64,000 nucleotides of DNA from Magnolia sinica (Eukaryota > Streptophyta > Magnoliopsida > Magnoliales > Magnoliaceae), in the NCBI RefSeq assembly GCF_029962835.1, contig NC_080588.1, positions 16,944,001 through 17,008,000 on the forward strand. Direction: 5' to 3'. Made by a program: the position numbers and the translations under genes. Positions 32,962-45,101 of the stretch are shown piece by piece (the first letter of the stretch is position 1; each line of letters opens with the position of its first letter). The notes beneath the pieces are model-generated. The model did not search any database. It saw nothing but the letters and a program-made list of their open reading frames with translations, and had not been told where the DNA came from.

Positions 32962-33135
32962 CGCAGTTCTAAAACTCTTACTTTGACTCGAAAAACTTGA
33001 CTCGGAGAGATTTGAGCTGTCTCTTGGAAACTCACCGAAGAGACTCAATCGGGACTCAAGAAGACTTGTCCAGTTGACTTGAAAGCTCAGTCAACTCGAC
33101 ATGACTCGGCTTGACCCAACTGAGTCACCCACCCG

Positions 33136-33171
<36 letters not shown>

Positions 33172-33437
33172 TTTTATAAATAAAACCGTGGAAGTCAGGA
33201 GTTGAACAGGTGATCTCCTCTAATTGAGGATAGACCTGTATTCAATGTTCCATGCAACACATTTCTATTAAGGTTAAGGTATTTTATATGCTATACCATT
33301 TTACTGAGTATTTTAAACTTTTTATTCCAATTGAATACTTTAATTATTAAAATATCGAGTTGAATCAAGTAAAGACTCGTTTGAGTCTTTGAGTTGACTC
33401 AACTCGGCTAGATATTGAGTTGAGTTTTTGAACTATG
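32962..33437. mobile_element. second member of the same hAT-type MITE family
   Basis: Left end CGCAGTTCTAAAACTC; right end, inverted, CATAGTTCAAAAACTC. Imperfect 8-bp duplication TTTGAGAC / TTCTAGAC. The same GACTC-rich flanks occur, with an internal minus-strand tRNA-like segment (CTGTTCAACTCC, about 33205). A (TTA)n microsatellite occupies 33136-33171. Confidence 0.75.
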
Positions 33438-34017
33438 TTCTAGACAGAAGGAATTAATGTCTTTTAAAAGAAATGATCCGGAAAGAATGCTATTTGTTTG
33501 GCTTGTGAAAAATAGCTTCTGTTTGACTTCTACTTATGTTTAATTATTTGGGATGTATTACTGTAGAAGTTTCTAGGTAACCTGTTCACTTTCACACATG
33601 TTTGGCCTGCACATGGACTGCTAGTCGTTTTTCCTATCCGTCCATTTTCTTTGTACAGGTGGTCCACCTGATGATTGGACTGGTTTTATGTTTGGTTTCC
33701 AACATGTGGACCACAAGCCCCAACTAATGAATAGTCTAGATCTCACACTTGTGCCCTGTTGACAAGGTTGCTGAATGCGGACAATGAATTTGATTTTTTG
33801 CTCAATTTTAATAATTGTCAACTTTTTCATACATGCTAGTACTTTTCCTAGAAAAAAAAAGTATCAAATTGGTTTCCACAGAAATCTTGAGAAAGAGGGA
33901 AACTTTTGACCGTTTTATTTCCTGTATTTCATCATTTTCTACCTTCATACAAGTCGTCTTTGCTTATACAAGCAGTAGTTTGGCATATGGCTCACCAACA
34001 ATCTGGACTAACACTTT
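33438..34017. other. no gene recognised
   Basis: AT-rich DNA. A 128-codon open frame runs from 33815 into the tandem repeat at 34018, without a recognisable domain. Confidence 0.4.
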
Positions 34018-34392
34018 GCTGTCATGTTTGTATTTTTTGACAGGTTTTTCATGCTTCAAGATATTCTCAAATGGCAGAATTGGAGGTAAAACCCAATTTC
34101 TAAGGGAAACTAACTGCAACCCAAAGCAAATAGCAGAATTGTTTCTGGAACTCAGTTTTTCTGTTTGGAGGATTCATATTAGTTTTTATACATCATTTTA
34201 GCTTACGCTGTCATGTTTGTATTTTTTGACAGGTTTTTCATGCTTCAAGATATTCTCAAATGGCAGAATTGGAGGTAAAACCCAATTTCTAAGGGAAACT
34301 AACTGCAACCCAAAGCAAATAGCAGAATTGTTTCTGGAACTCAGTTTTTCTGTTTGGAGGATTCATATTAGTTTTTATACATCATTTTAGCT
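34018..34392 (+). repeat. perfect 189-bp tandem duplication
   Basis: Copy 1 (34018-34206) and copy 2 (34207-34392, three bases short) appear identical by eye, so the event is recent. Each copy contains a pyrimidine-rich TTTTTTGACAG followed 42 nt later by GTAAAAC, an arrangement like a 14-codon exon between acceptor and donor (VFHASRYSQMAELE in one frame). Whether it is a real exon cannot be told here. Confidence 0.9.
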
Positions 34393-34600
34393 CACACCAA
34401 TCCAAACCTGAATTAGTTGAAAAACTAAAAAATTCAACTCTATATACAGCTGGGTTAGTTTGACTTGAGCGAATCGATTCAGTACTTAAATAGTGAAGTG
34501 TGGGAGAAGATTAAAGCGATAATAGAGATTTTAAACAATAGAGAAGTGGTGCCCTACGAGTTGGGCCACAGGGGACCTCCGTGTGAGCAAAAATAAAAGA

Positions 34601-34680
34601 GGGTGTGGTTGGACTGTCAGATGCATCACCTGATTTTGGGGGGTGTGGTTGGACTGTCAGATGCATCACCTGATTTTAGG
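34601..34680 (+). repeat. 40-bp tandem duplication
   Basis: GGGTGTGGTTGGACTGTCAG plus 20 more bases occur twice in direct succession with only two differences. Confidence 0.9.
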
Positions 34681-34770
34681 CCTAGGGTCCAAAATTCAGG
34701 CCCATCCATTATTCAGATGGGGCAAACGATCGGGAGCATTTTACACGAGGACACCTACACTGTTTTCTTT

Positions 34771-35195
34771 GGTGTGGCCCACCTGAATCATGGACCAGCA
34801 TGATATTTGGGCTCAGGGTCTAATGTGCAATGACGCATCTGATGTTCGAACTGGATTTCACATACACATTATGGCAGCCCTTAAAAAAAATCATGGGTGG
34901 GCGTCCCTCTACCAGCTGTTTCCCTTGGTGTGGACCACCAGAATCATGGACCAGCCCGATTTTTGGGCCCTGCACCTAACATGTGATGGCTCATCTGATT
35001 GTTGGAGTGGATTTCACATACACATCATGGTGGTCCCTGTAAAAAAATCAAGGGCGGGTGTCCCTCTAGCAACTGTTTCCCTTAGCATTGCCCACCTGAA
35101 CCCTGGACTGGCCTGATTTCCCTGGACCTAGCATGAGGTGACACACTTGATTGGCAGAGTAGATTTCACTTGCATCATGTTGTGCAGCCCCCAGT
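34771..35195 (+). repeat. 157-bp imperfect tandem repeat, about 2.7 units
   Basis: Units start at about 34771, 34927 and 35085 with GGTGTGGCCCACC-type sequence. They share AATCATGGACCAGC, TGGATTTCACATACACAT and the GGGCG-GTCCCTCTA block. The third unit is partial. The sequence type resembles the GGCCCACC-rich transposon derivatives elsewhere in the window. Confidence 0.8.
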
Positions 35196-35204
35196 TGCTA
35201 GCAG

Positions 35205-35525
35205 GCAAGGTCACTGGCTTTATAGCAAAAAAATTAGTTGGATCGGGCACAACAAGATAAACACATGGTGAGATGGTAAGGATGTTCCCCTCCAAGCCGG
35301 AGGTCGTGTTGATTTTTTTTCCCAGCATTGACCTTTTTTCTTTTTAAAAAAAATATTTATTAAAAGAAGCCCATCAATGACTGAGTGACTTGGTTTGGGT
35401 CATGCCAAGTTGCATCGAGTCGACTGAGTTGGCATGTTGACTTGACGAATTTTGATGAGTCGGAATCAGTTCGGGCTTAGCAACAAGTGCCGAGTAAAGT
35501 TGACTCACTGAGTTTTAGAACTATG
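35205..35525. mobile_element. third hAT-type MITE of the family, inverted, left edge unclear
   Basis: The right end GAGTTTTAGAACTATG is the inverted form of the 32163 element's left end, and GACTC/GAGTC words fill the flank. Near 35260-35310 there is a tRNA-like segment in plus orientation (GGTGAGATGGTAAGG ... GGAGGTCGTG), matching the inverted orientation of the whole element. Confidence 0.6.
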
Positions 35526-36089
35526 ATGCACTGTCATATAATTTATCTTTTACTTGGAACATTCCAACCATCCCGTAAGAGTCCTTTGTCTTGGAGAATA
35601 TTATAATAGCACGTAAAAATGTGGCATGCCCATATGATGAATCATGACAAGATTGACTCATCATATGTAACTCATAACATCCCCATACAAATAATGCAGC
35701 TACCATCTTTTTTAATACATCATTTCTTCTTTTGTAATTCATTGCTGAAGTTATATTAGTTGTGGGAACTCAAAAAAACGAAAAAAAAGAAAAAAAAAGA
35801 AAAAAAGAAAGAAGAAAAAAAAGCGAAAAAAGAAAAAAAAGGAAAAAAAGGAAAAGAAAAGAAAAAAAAAAGTCAATTGTGGGAAAGTTCAGTGTTTTAA
35901 ATAGCGTAGCATTTGGCCCTCTATAGCATGTAGTGTAAGTTACATGATATTTAATATTTTTTAATTAAAATAATAGAAAAATATAATAAAATTTATAAAA
36001 TGCATAATTCCTATGAGTTCTTGACTGCGAATCTGGATTGTTAACCTCATAATTCCATGCAAAATCTCCGTTTCTTTGCCTTCAGACAT
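35526..36089. other. no gene recognised; purine-only tract
   Basis: 35773-35871 is an almost pure A/G tract on the plus strand. The rest is AT-rich with no gene signal. Confidence 0.6.
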
Positions 36090-36097
36090 CTCTATGT

Positions 36098-36996
36098 GTG
36101 ATCTCTCTCTTTGGTAGCTTCGGAGTCACGGGCGTCAACTCTTGGGAGGTTCGGGACCTGATCGCTACTTCGGGTACCTCCACCGGGTCTGAGATGGGTG
36201 AGTCGGATCCATCGAACCGAGCTATTTTAAATTTGGATCTTTCATTAAGCGTGGACCCGAGTGCCGAACGTCGAATCATACCCATGGCTGTAGGCTCGGA
36301 AGTAATTCCTTCGGAGATTGAGTCTCCTGTCGGGGAGCCCCCTCTTCTACTTCAAACTCGGATGTCATGGACGATCTCTGAGGGGACCGACTTGCACGGC
36401 ATGGAGCATTCGGAAAATCGCTTCTACCCAATCGAAGCAAACCTATCCCCACGTTCGCTGGATGGAGAAGACTTCTTCGCACTCGACAAAGATTGTTAGT
36501 CTTGGACTTCTGAGTGCGTGGTTACCCCCGATTATTCGTCGCCTCGCTCCCTGTCATCCAGAGAAGCTATGGTAGACCAAGCTCTAATATCTCTACTTCA
36601 GGAAGGAATCGGGGAAGGGATCATAGAAGCAGAGCCTCTGCAAGTAAGGGTGGGAAGACCAACAAAAGTAATGGGGGTAGATCAACTGGCAAGGGTAGAC
36701 TTCGAAGAACAACGGGCAAAGCTGGTCAACATCATCCAAAAGAAAAGATGGTCAGGGATGCCATGCGCCTTGTCGATAGATCCATTGGTCTATCGTTTGA
36801 CGATCATCCAGAAGATTACATAGCCCTTTTCCATTGTATCGAGGCTCGTGGCCGACCTCTGTTAGGAGGAAGATCCCGAAGAAAACTTCCATCTAAGTCA
36901 AGCAGTAACAGGGAACTTCGTAGTTTGCTATCAAGTCCCAATCCGATTAGTGGGGCTAATTTGGGAAGCGTCAAAGAAGGATTACGGGGTAGATAA
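36098..36996 (+). pseudogene. L1 LINE ORF1-like region, frameshifted
   Basis: A 133-codon block (36098-36499, ending in TAG) and further open blocks in other frames up to 36996. They have Ser/Arg/Gly/Lys-rich composition, directly upstream of the endonuclease start. Position and composition suggest the ORF1/gag-like protein, but no zinc knuckle or RRM motif is clear. Confidence 0.5.
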
Positions 36997-37201
36997 GTTT
37001 CCTAGATGAAGATCTTATCATGGAACGTCAGAGGGGTGGGGTTTAAACAGAAGAGAAGGATTCTCAAAGATAAATGTGGAAGAAGCAAGTTAGATGTGAT
37101 TTGTCTACAGGAAACAAAGGTCCAAAACTTCAACGATAAACCAATGGGCACTCTCTGGAAGGCAAAAGATGCGAAGTGGGTAGCTTTAAATGCAAAGGGA
37201 A

Positions 37202-38590
37202 GTGCTGGAGGTATTTCTGGTGGCATGGAAGTCGTCATCCTGGTCTCTAGAGCAAAGCTGGAATGGAGTCTTCTCAGTTTCGATCATCCTAAAAGAGGTA
37301 TGCTCTAACTTCAGTTGTCTTATTACCTCTGTTTACGATCCTAATCAAGAAGATAGAAGAAGTGCATTCTGGGAGGAATTGAATGCAGTTCGACAGAAGT
37401 TCAGTGGACCTTGGTGCTTAGAGACTTCAACATTACGTGATACGCTGAAGAGAAATCTATTGGGGGAAAGGTCACTGCGGCTATGTGCACTTTTTCGAAC
37501 TGGATTGGTGATCAGGAATTAGTGGATCTCCCTCTGCTTGGATCCAGATTCACTTGGTCAAATGAACGAGCGAAACCGACCTTGTTTAGGTTGGATAGAT
37601 TTCTGGTATTGGCTGATTTGCTCTAAGTGTTTCCTATGGTATCGAAATCCATTCTTCCGAGACCCACTTCAGACCACAGTTTGTTGATCCTTACATTTGT
37701 TGATCAAGATTGGGGATTGAAGCCGTTCAGATTCGAAATTTCCTGGCTGAAGATAGAAGGATTTCATCAGCTTATTAAAGACTGGTGGACAGGGTTCAAA
37801 GTCGACGGTTATGCTGGATTCAGGCTCTGCTGTAAGCTGAGATTACTAAAAGATAAGATTAAGAGGTGGAAAACGGTTGAACTTTGTAAAAGGGAAGCGC
37901 AGGAGGTATTCTGGTGGTGTGGAAGTCGTCATCCTGGTCTCTGGAGCAAAGATGGAATGAAGTCTTCTCAGTTTCAATCATCCTAAAAGAGGTATGCTCT
38001 AACTTCAGTTGTCTTGTTACCTCTGTTTACGGTCCTAATCAAGAAGATAGAAGAAGTGCATTCTGAGAGGAATTGAATGCAGTTCGGCAGAAGTTCGGTG
38101 GACCCTGGTGCTTAGGGGGAGACTTTAGCATTACGTGATACGCTGAAGAGAAATCCAAAGGGGGAAAGGTCACTGTGGCTATGCGCACTTTTTCGAATTG
38201 GTTTGGCGATTAGGAATTAGTGGATCCCCCTTTGCTTGCATCCAGATTCACTTGGTCAAATGAACGAGCGAAACCGACCTTGTCTAAGTTGGATAGATTT
38301 CTGGTATCGGTTGATTTGCTTGAAGTGTTTCCTATGGTATAGCAATCTGTTCTTCCGAGACCCACTTTGGACCATACTCCGCTGATCCTTACACTTGCTG
38401 ATCAAGATTGGGGAACGAAGCCGTTTAGATTTGAAATTTCCCGGCTAAAGATAGAAGGATTTCATCAGCTTCTTAAAGACAAGTGGACATGGTTCAAAGT
38501 CGACAGTTATGCTGGATTTAGGCTCTGCTGTAAGCTGAGATTACTAAAAGATAAGATTAAGAGGTGGAAAGCGGTTGAACTTCGTAAAAG
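37202..38590 (+). repeat. 695-bp direct duplication inside the L1 LINE
   Basis: 37202-37895 and 37897-38590 align with an offset of 694-698 bp. Shared landmarks are GAAGTCGTCATCCTGGTCTC, AAAGAGGTATGCTCTAACTT and TTACTAAAAGATAAGATTAA. Both copies carry independent substitutions and stops, so the duplication is not very recent. Confidence 0.9.
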
Positions 38591-40660
38591 GGACATGGAA
38601 ACAAATGCTATCCTCGCTGAGCTGCAGACAATTGATACAAAAGCGGAAGAAGGTTTTAGGTCAACAAAAACTTGGAGCAGAAGAGTTCAACTAATCCAGA
38701 GTTACTTTGCTAGGATGCTCGAAGATGAAATTTCATGGAGGCAAAAATCGTGGAGTAAGTGGATTAAAGAAGGAGATAAAAACACAATTTTTTCATAGTA
38801 TAGCCAGCGCGCGTGCAAGAATAAACATGATCAGCAGCATAGTGGTGAATGGTACTCGAATAGAGGACAAGCAAAAAATATCAAAAGAGGCTATACACTA
38901 TTTCAGAAATCTCCTTCAGGGAGGAGGTTGGCTTAGGCCAAAGCTAGACCACCTCCATATTGATCGTGTATCCGAAGAGGATGCCAGTGCTCTTGGGTCC
39001 CAATTCTCGCTTGAAGAAGTGAAAGGGGCGGTGGATGCTTTGGGTGGAGATAAGGCCACCTGGCCAGACGGTTTTCCGATTATTTTCTTCCAAACGTTCT
39101 AGTAAGTCTTAAAGGGAGACGTTATGGAATTCATAAACGAATTTCAGGACAGAGGGCGGATATCTAAAAATCTTGGGGCTTCTTTCATAGCACTTATTCA
39201 AAGATTCTCGGAGTAGACTCTATGAGAGAGTATAGACCGATTAGTTTGTTCGGCGGGCCGTATAAGATCTTGGCAAAAGTTTTGGCATCCCGTCTAAAAG
39301 GGGTGATGGGAAAGATTATTTCCAACAATCAAAGTGCGTTTATCTTGGGAAGACAAATAATTGATAGCGCCCTCATTGCGTATGAATGTTTGGACTCGAG
39401 CCACAAATTCAGTTATAAGGGATTACTATGCAAGCTTGATCTGATGGGTTTTGGGGTCAAGTGGAGAAGGTGGATGGGGGGATGTGTGAGTTCCGCTTCC
39501 TTTTCGATATAACTAAATGGATCCCCAAAAGGCTTCTTTAGCAGCTCAAGGGGGCTGCGCCAAGGCGACCCACTATCTCCGTTTCTTTTTCTAATAGTCG
39601 AGGAGGCCATATTTAGAATGTTGAGAAAAAGGCCACGATTAAGGTACCATCAGCGACTTCAGAGTGAAAGGTATGGACACATCGATATCCCACATTCAGT
39701 TCTCAGACGATACGCTTTTGTTCTGTGAAGCAGATCGGGATAAATAAAGTGAGTAATCTGCGTACCACAATTCGGTGCTTCGTGGCAGTTTCGGGTCTTA
39801 AAGTAAATATGGAAAAGTCAAAGATGTTTGTGGTGAATACGGAGGAAGAAGAAGAGATACATGCATTCCCCGATTATTTTGATTGTCCAATGGGAAGACT
39901 CCCGACCACTTTTTTTGGTCTTCCGCTATGTAAATGGAAGCCCCCAAAATCCTTATGGGACAAGGTTATCGACAGATTCGAGAGGTACCTAGCAAGATGG
40001 AAATGTAGATATTTATCTTTGGGTGGGTGCCTCACTTTGATGAAAGCGGCGCTTTCGAATTTGCCTCTATATTTCATGTACCTGTTTAAATGCCCGACAT
40101 CGATTCTGGCAACTCTAGAAAAGTTAAAACGAGCCTTCTTATGGCACAGGAAGGAGGTGTGTAAGTAGACCCAAGAAGGTGGAGCAGGGGTGAAAGATCT
40201 CAATAGAATGAATTGGGCCCTCTTAGGAAAGTGGACCTAGAGGTTCGAGACTGAAAATGGGACCCTTTGGAATTCGCTAGTCAAGAGCAAGTATGGTCGC
40301 TCAGAGGGAGGTTGGTGGACCAAGGACTCTTCAATCTATAGAGCATCTGCTTTGTGGAGAGGTGTGTTATCCATAAAGGAGGTTCTCAAAAGTATTGGTA
40401 TTGCTTTAGGAAATGGCAAGAACACTCGTTTCTGGGAAGACATTTGGGTGGGAGAAGTTAATTTAAAAGAGGATTTCCTGAGTATCTTTTGCCTAGCCCT
40501 GAATCGATCCACTACGTTAGCTGATTGCTATTCAGCTTTTGGGGATGAAGTAGTTTGGAATCCTAAGTGCAGAAGAGATCTCCAGGATTGGGAGATTGAA
40601 GATTACTTGCATAAACAATTGCAAGCTGGACCAGTTCAGCGCAGACAGTTTAGTGTGGAG

Positions 40661-40710
40661 GTTTGATAAATCCAGCATATTCTCGGTTTGATAAATCCAG
40701 CATATTCTTG
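40661..40710 (+). repeat. 25-bp tandem duplication in LINE ORF2
   Basis: GGTTTGATAAATCCAGCATA plus TTCT occurs twice in succession. Confidence 0.9.
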
Positions 40711-41340
40711 GTTAAGTCCCCATACAACTTTATTGGCAGCGAAACCTCTACTAAAATAGAGACTTTAATAGACCATGTGTGGAAATACAAAGTTCCTCCA
40801 AAGATAGCGGCCTTTGGATGGCTGGTTGGCAAGAAGAAGGTTCTGACAGTCGACAATCTGAGAAAAAAGGGAATGATAATTCCAAACGTGTGTGTGTGCT
40901 GTATGGAAAATGAAGAATCAGTGGATCACCTGTTTATTCACCGTCCTCTCATTAACCAGATCTGGCCAGCAATCTTGTCTCCCTTCGAAATGTTTTGGTC
41001 CTCCCCAGATTCCACTGGCTGGCTGCTCAAGGCTTGGCAAGGTGCTAGATTAGGCAAGCAAAGGAAGGCGATATGGAGAATGACCCTGCTGGCTGTTTAG
41101 TGGTCTGTTTGGGAAGAAAGGAATGGGAGGTGCTTCAGGGGTGTCTCTAACTCGTCAGAGTTCTTAGTCTGTAGAGTGAAGCAGTTAATAGTCGAATGGG
41201 CTTCTAATGTTGATATTCTAAAGGGATGTAATCTGCTTTTTTTAGGAGAGTAATTGTTCCGCTATCTCAGCGGGTTGACTCTCCCTTTTGTTCTCTTTTT
41301 GTCTTCTAATAAAGTAATCATTACCTTTCAAATTTTATTT

Positions 41341-41867
41341 ATTTATTATTGAAACATGACAAATTCACAGTATGGACCACAATTTGGATGGTCCGAATTG
41401 ATCTAGTGCTCTATCCATGTTATGGACCACAATTTGCAGACAGCTATGATATCTGCATACGCCATGTAGCATATGCTACACGCTATGCTTCAAGCACTAC
41501 CGAAAACATGGCGAAAGCTATGATATGCAGGTGTAATTTTTTAGATAGCTATAATGAAATTATTCCAAAATAAAATAACTAGAGCAAAGCATCCTAATTG
41601 TAAAATTGATCACTTCAATGGATTGTGACCAAGATATCATATCACATAGAAGGAAATGTGTTCTTAATAATACAAGTCCTTAAAAATCATTAGTAATGTC
41701 TACATTCCAAGGATGCAAACTCCAAGTTAATTACACAGAGCTCTTATATAAGTTCATATAACTATGCTATTAGAATCAAGATCGTAATATTACTAAATGA
41801 GTTGATCCATCAAATATCTGAAATAAGATTATATTCTCTTCATCTTAATGTAAATCAATACACAATA
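41341..41867. other. no gene recognised
   Basis: AT-rich DNA between two LINE remnants. Confidence 0.5.
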
Positions 41868-42130
41868 TTTTTTTTTTTTGAACAGAGACTATTTTATTGA
41901 TCAAAGGCCACAGCCTAAAGAATACAAAGGATCAAAACACGAACAAAAAGATTACAACTCTAGCCAATTATCCAGAAATTGGACAATAGCCTTTGATGCA
42001 ACCACCCATTCTATTACATGTGCTTAGCCCTTCTAAATACCTCCATAACTTGCCTCTTCTAATTTCTTAAGCACTGATCATTCCTTTCTAGCCATAAGAA
42101 CCTAAAAAAAGCCAGCAACCTGTGATTGGT
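41868..42130 (-). mobile_element. 3' fragment of an L1-type LINE, minus strand
   Basis: On the minus strand, sequence resembling the end of an L1 ORF2 (the W-rich region after the zinc-binding part) is followed by TTTGATCAATAAAATAGTC and a poly(A) tail, seen here as the T12 run near 41869. TATTCTTTAGGCTGTGGCC just before it is typical of plant L1 3' ends. Confidence 0.65.
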
Positions 42131-42715
42131 AGACCTCTAGTTTGGTAGTGTGAACAACAACAAAAAAAAGAGTCTCATTAGCTTTGAAGGGCACAAAAGC
42201 CAACAAGTTGGGACATACTCTTTGCGTACATCACCTGAGATTGTTAGACCTATAATCTCATTAAAAACTCTGAAATTGAGAAGCCAGGCTTACTAGTCAT
42301 GAAAATGCAACTATTGGAGACTAGCAGAAACGTCTCTGTCATAGCCTAATGAACTTCAAATGCAAGACCCAAGGCCTCATGAGTCGCTATTATGGCCTAG
42401 TCAGTCCTTGTGCTCATAAGCATCAGCAGATGTTCCACCATTACATACATCCATTCGAACCACCTTAGAAATGTCTAGCATCCTGTTAGATGGAAGCCTT
42501 TAAACTAGGATCCTCTTATTCACTGTATCCATTGCCAATCAACGAAGCTGCTTATTAATTGCCTGTGATGTAGGCAAATGGTTAATGCCTCCCAAGATCA
42601 GTTTGTGTTTAAGCATGAGTAACCAAGGAAAAAAAAGGATTCTTGGAAATGAGAAAACATAAATCTCTACATACCTCTGAAGAAGAATGCCTTAACTCAT
42701 CCTAAATTTCACAAG
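42131..42715. other. no gene recognised
   Basis: Possibly further LINE-derived sequence on the minus strand, but I could not align it to a domain. Confidence 0.35.
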
Positions 42716-42850
42716 AGGTCAAAGCACGTTAAGACAAGATATCATTTTGTTGGAGAGCAGGTTGCTGAGTGTGTGATTATCATTAGTCATGTTTCTGCTC
42801 ATGATATGTTGGCTGATCCTTTGACCCAACCAGTAGTGCTTGATGTTTAA
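42716..42850 (+). pseudogene. C-terminal piece of a copia RNase H
   Basis: 45 codons in one open frame ending in TAA at 42848. They read like the end of copia pol: SKHVKTRYHFVGEQVAE then SAHDMLADPLTQPV, matching the family's HID-RYHF-RE and ADILTKPL motifs. Nothing upstream continues the domain. Confidence 0.88.
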
Positions 42851-43500
42851 GATTGTTGGATTGTGTGTGGCCCATAAGAAATATGTCATTTTTCCATCCA
42901 CTTTGATGACATTTAAACAATTATTATGAAACTAATTTGTGCTAATAAAACTATGGTTTCTTTACATACATGAGATAGTTTTTTTTAATGCACATTCTTT
43001 TTGGTTTGGGAGATGCTATTGGTATGTACCCATATTTTTTCAATGGGTTAGGGGTGTCGATCCCTGTATTTGAGCATAGAGATAGAGTCATGTATATTGA
43101 GATGCATGTGTGCTATTAGATGCATCTCTAGCCTTGATCGAAGAGATGATCAAGATGAGATCTCCACAAGATTGACATGACTTTCATATATGGCGATAGC
43201 CTATATAATTAGCTATCTTTTGATTGATTGACGGTGATAATCATGTGACCAACAATCATTGATGCATCACAAAATGTGCTCATATCATACATGCTAGGAC
43301 TGTTAACCTAAAAATGCTGTGATTGATCTTGATTCTCATTGCTATGCGAGGTGGCCACTGCAGTGGGTGACTACAGTGCCCTTAATACTCTTCACTGTGT
43401 GACAAAGCTAAGATAAGGTAACCCTACTCTGCCATGCATTCTTAAGGTCATGCATATTTATTAGATTGGGCTAAAAGAATGCTAGGAAAGTGGCCATGTC
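42851..43500 (+). mobile_element. probable 3' LTR remnant of that copia element
   Basis: It lies directly downstream of the pol C terminus, where the polypurine tract and 3' LTR are expected. Sequence such as GTACCCATA ... GGGGTGTCGATCCCTG is LTR-like, but no second LTR is present for comparison. Confidence 0.4.
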
Positions 43501-44122
43501 AATGATAAGTTTACAGGTAGGTTAAAGAAGGATAAATTTCTAATTAAATATGGGCCCGTTTGGCATCTCTTGTCTAATCCAATAAAAGCTTTTCAATAAG
43601 AGTTACTCTAATAAGCTCTTATTGAAAAAGCTCCTGTTTACAATAAGCTCGTTTGGTAAAGTCACTTTTTCTAGAGGAAATAAAGCTCTTATTTGAAATA
43701 AGCATGTTTGGTAAAACATTCAAATAAGAGCTTATTGTAGGGGCATTTGATGTCATTTTTGAAAAATTACAACAACTCTATTATAAAAGATATCTAAACT
43801 TTTTTTTTTTGGTTGATCTCACACATTTAAAAGGTTGCAACATCCACATACCTCTCTACATGCTCAAGAGATGGACTTGGCCTCAGTCTTAGGGCCCCTT
43901 TTTTGTGGATCTCACACGTTCATTTTACAAGGAATGGTAGGATCTGTTTGGATCATCAACTCTGTCCAGTTAGAATCATCTACAAATAATTCTAATCATT
44001 CTAATTTAAATAATGCCCATATAGTTCGTAATAAAAATCATGTACAATTAATGGTCACTTTTTTTTTTTTTTTTCAAGCAAAAAACAAAGAAAGAAAAGA
44101 AAAAAAGGAAGAAAAGAAACCA

Positions 44123-44594
44123 ACATCATTAAATAGTTTGGACCTTATGTAACCGTGGAATGTACTTTTTTTTTTTTGTAGGAGACGGTAGATTTTGTTG
44201 TGAATATTTGGGAGAGGAGGGGATATATAATTAGTTGGAAAACTAGCCCACTCTGGCCTGCTCATATTTTTAAAAAAGAAAAAAAAAAGGTTCTTAAAAC
44301 TGTTGCCTCATTTTGGCCTAAGGCTTTGGTTTGTCAAAGGGATGAAAAAGAATGTCTGACATCATTAAATAGTTTCGACCTTACGTAACTGTGGAATGTA
44401 CTTTTTTTTTTCGGCAGGAGATGGTAGATTTTATTGTGAATATTTGGGGGAGGAGGGGATATATAATTAGTCGGAAAACTAGCCCACTCTGGGCTTGCTC
44501 GTATTTTTTAAAAAGAAAAAAAGGGTTCTTGTAGAACTGTTGCCTCATTTTGGCCTAAGGCTTTGGTTTGTCAAAGGGATGAAAAAGAATGTCT
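44123..44594 (+). repeat. 236-bp tandem duplication inside the Tourist-like element
   Basis: Copies 44123-44358 and 44359-44594 share CATCATTAAATAGTTT, AATATTTGG, GAGGAGGGGATATATAATTA, and TTGGCCTAAGGCTTTGGTTT. They differ by small substitutions and poly(T)/poly(A) length. A third, shorter derivative follows to about 44660. Confidence 0.9.
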
Positions 44595-45060
44595 ATGTCA
44601 ACAATTTCGGCCCAATGCTTTGGTTTGAAAAAGCATGTCTGATGTCAAACCATGTCTACTATGTTCTGTTTTAATTATTTATAAAAATTACAGTAAAGTT
44701 TACTTTTTCTTTTTTAGAAAGGAGGGAGCACACCACCTATATAATTTTGTTGATTCTGCAGAAATTTTATAGCCTTCAAATAAGCACCACCAATTCGGGC
44801 CTTGCCAATCGTATATCTCGACTAAGCAAGTCTATACAACCTTGGAACAACAAAGGCATCACAAAAATTACAAAAGCTGAAGAAAATAAAAAACATAAAA
44901 TTATAATATTCCATGCTTCAAAATTAACATAATCCATTAAACATAAAATTAAAGCCACAATTACATAAAACATCACTACATAAGGGTAGACTCTCAATCA
45001 AGTGGCTACTTTCTAAACAAATAGGCCTCATAATTAGACATTTACCAAACAACCTAAAAG

Positions 45061-45101
45061 TGTGTGTGTGTGTGTGTGTCTATATATATATATATATATA
45101 A
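45061..45101. repeat. (TG)n(TA)n compound microsatellite
   Basis: About nine TG units followed by about ten TA units. Confidence 0.95.

Larger units (their letters stand above)
37006..41100 (+). pseudogene. L1 LINE ORF2 (endonuclease, RT, zinc-binding tail), multiply broken
   Basis: The start MKILSWNVRG with CLQETK is the apurinic endonuclease N terminus. RT motifs follow at 39222 onwards (REYRPISLFGGPYKILAKVL, SAFILGRQI), then a deletion right after LCKLDL, GLRQGDPLSPFLF (about 39551) and SDDTLLF (about 39704). Near the end are W-and-C-rich sequences of the zinc-binding region (CVCCMENEESVDHLFIH, about 40890). Stops occur roughly every few hundred bases, so it is inactive. Confidence 0.9.
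36090..41340 (+). mobile_element. decayed L1-type LINE
   Basis: Order is an ORF1-like region, endonuclease, reverse transcriptase and C-terminal zinc-binding region, then a 3' end with AATAAA (about 41310) and an AT-rich tail. An internal direct duplication of about 695 bp (37202-38590) repeats the end of the endonuclease and the following linker. Many stops and frameshifts. 5' and 3' target duplications could not be fixed. Confidence 0.9.

Noticed and set aside
35261-35310. Possible tRNA gene
   Set aside because: Only A- and B-box-like pieces; no acceptor stem or complete cloverleaf can be drawn, and it lies within a MITE-like element.
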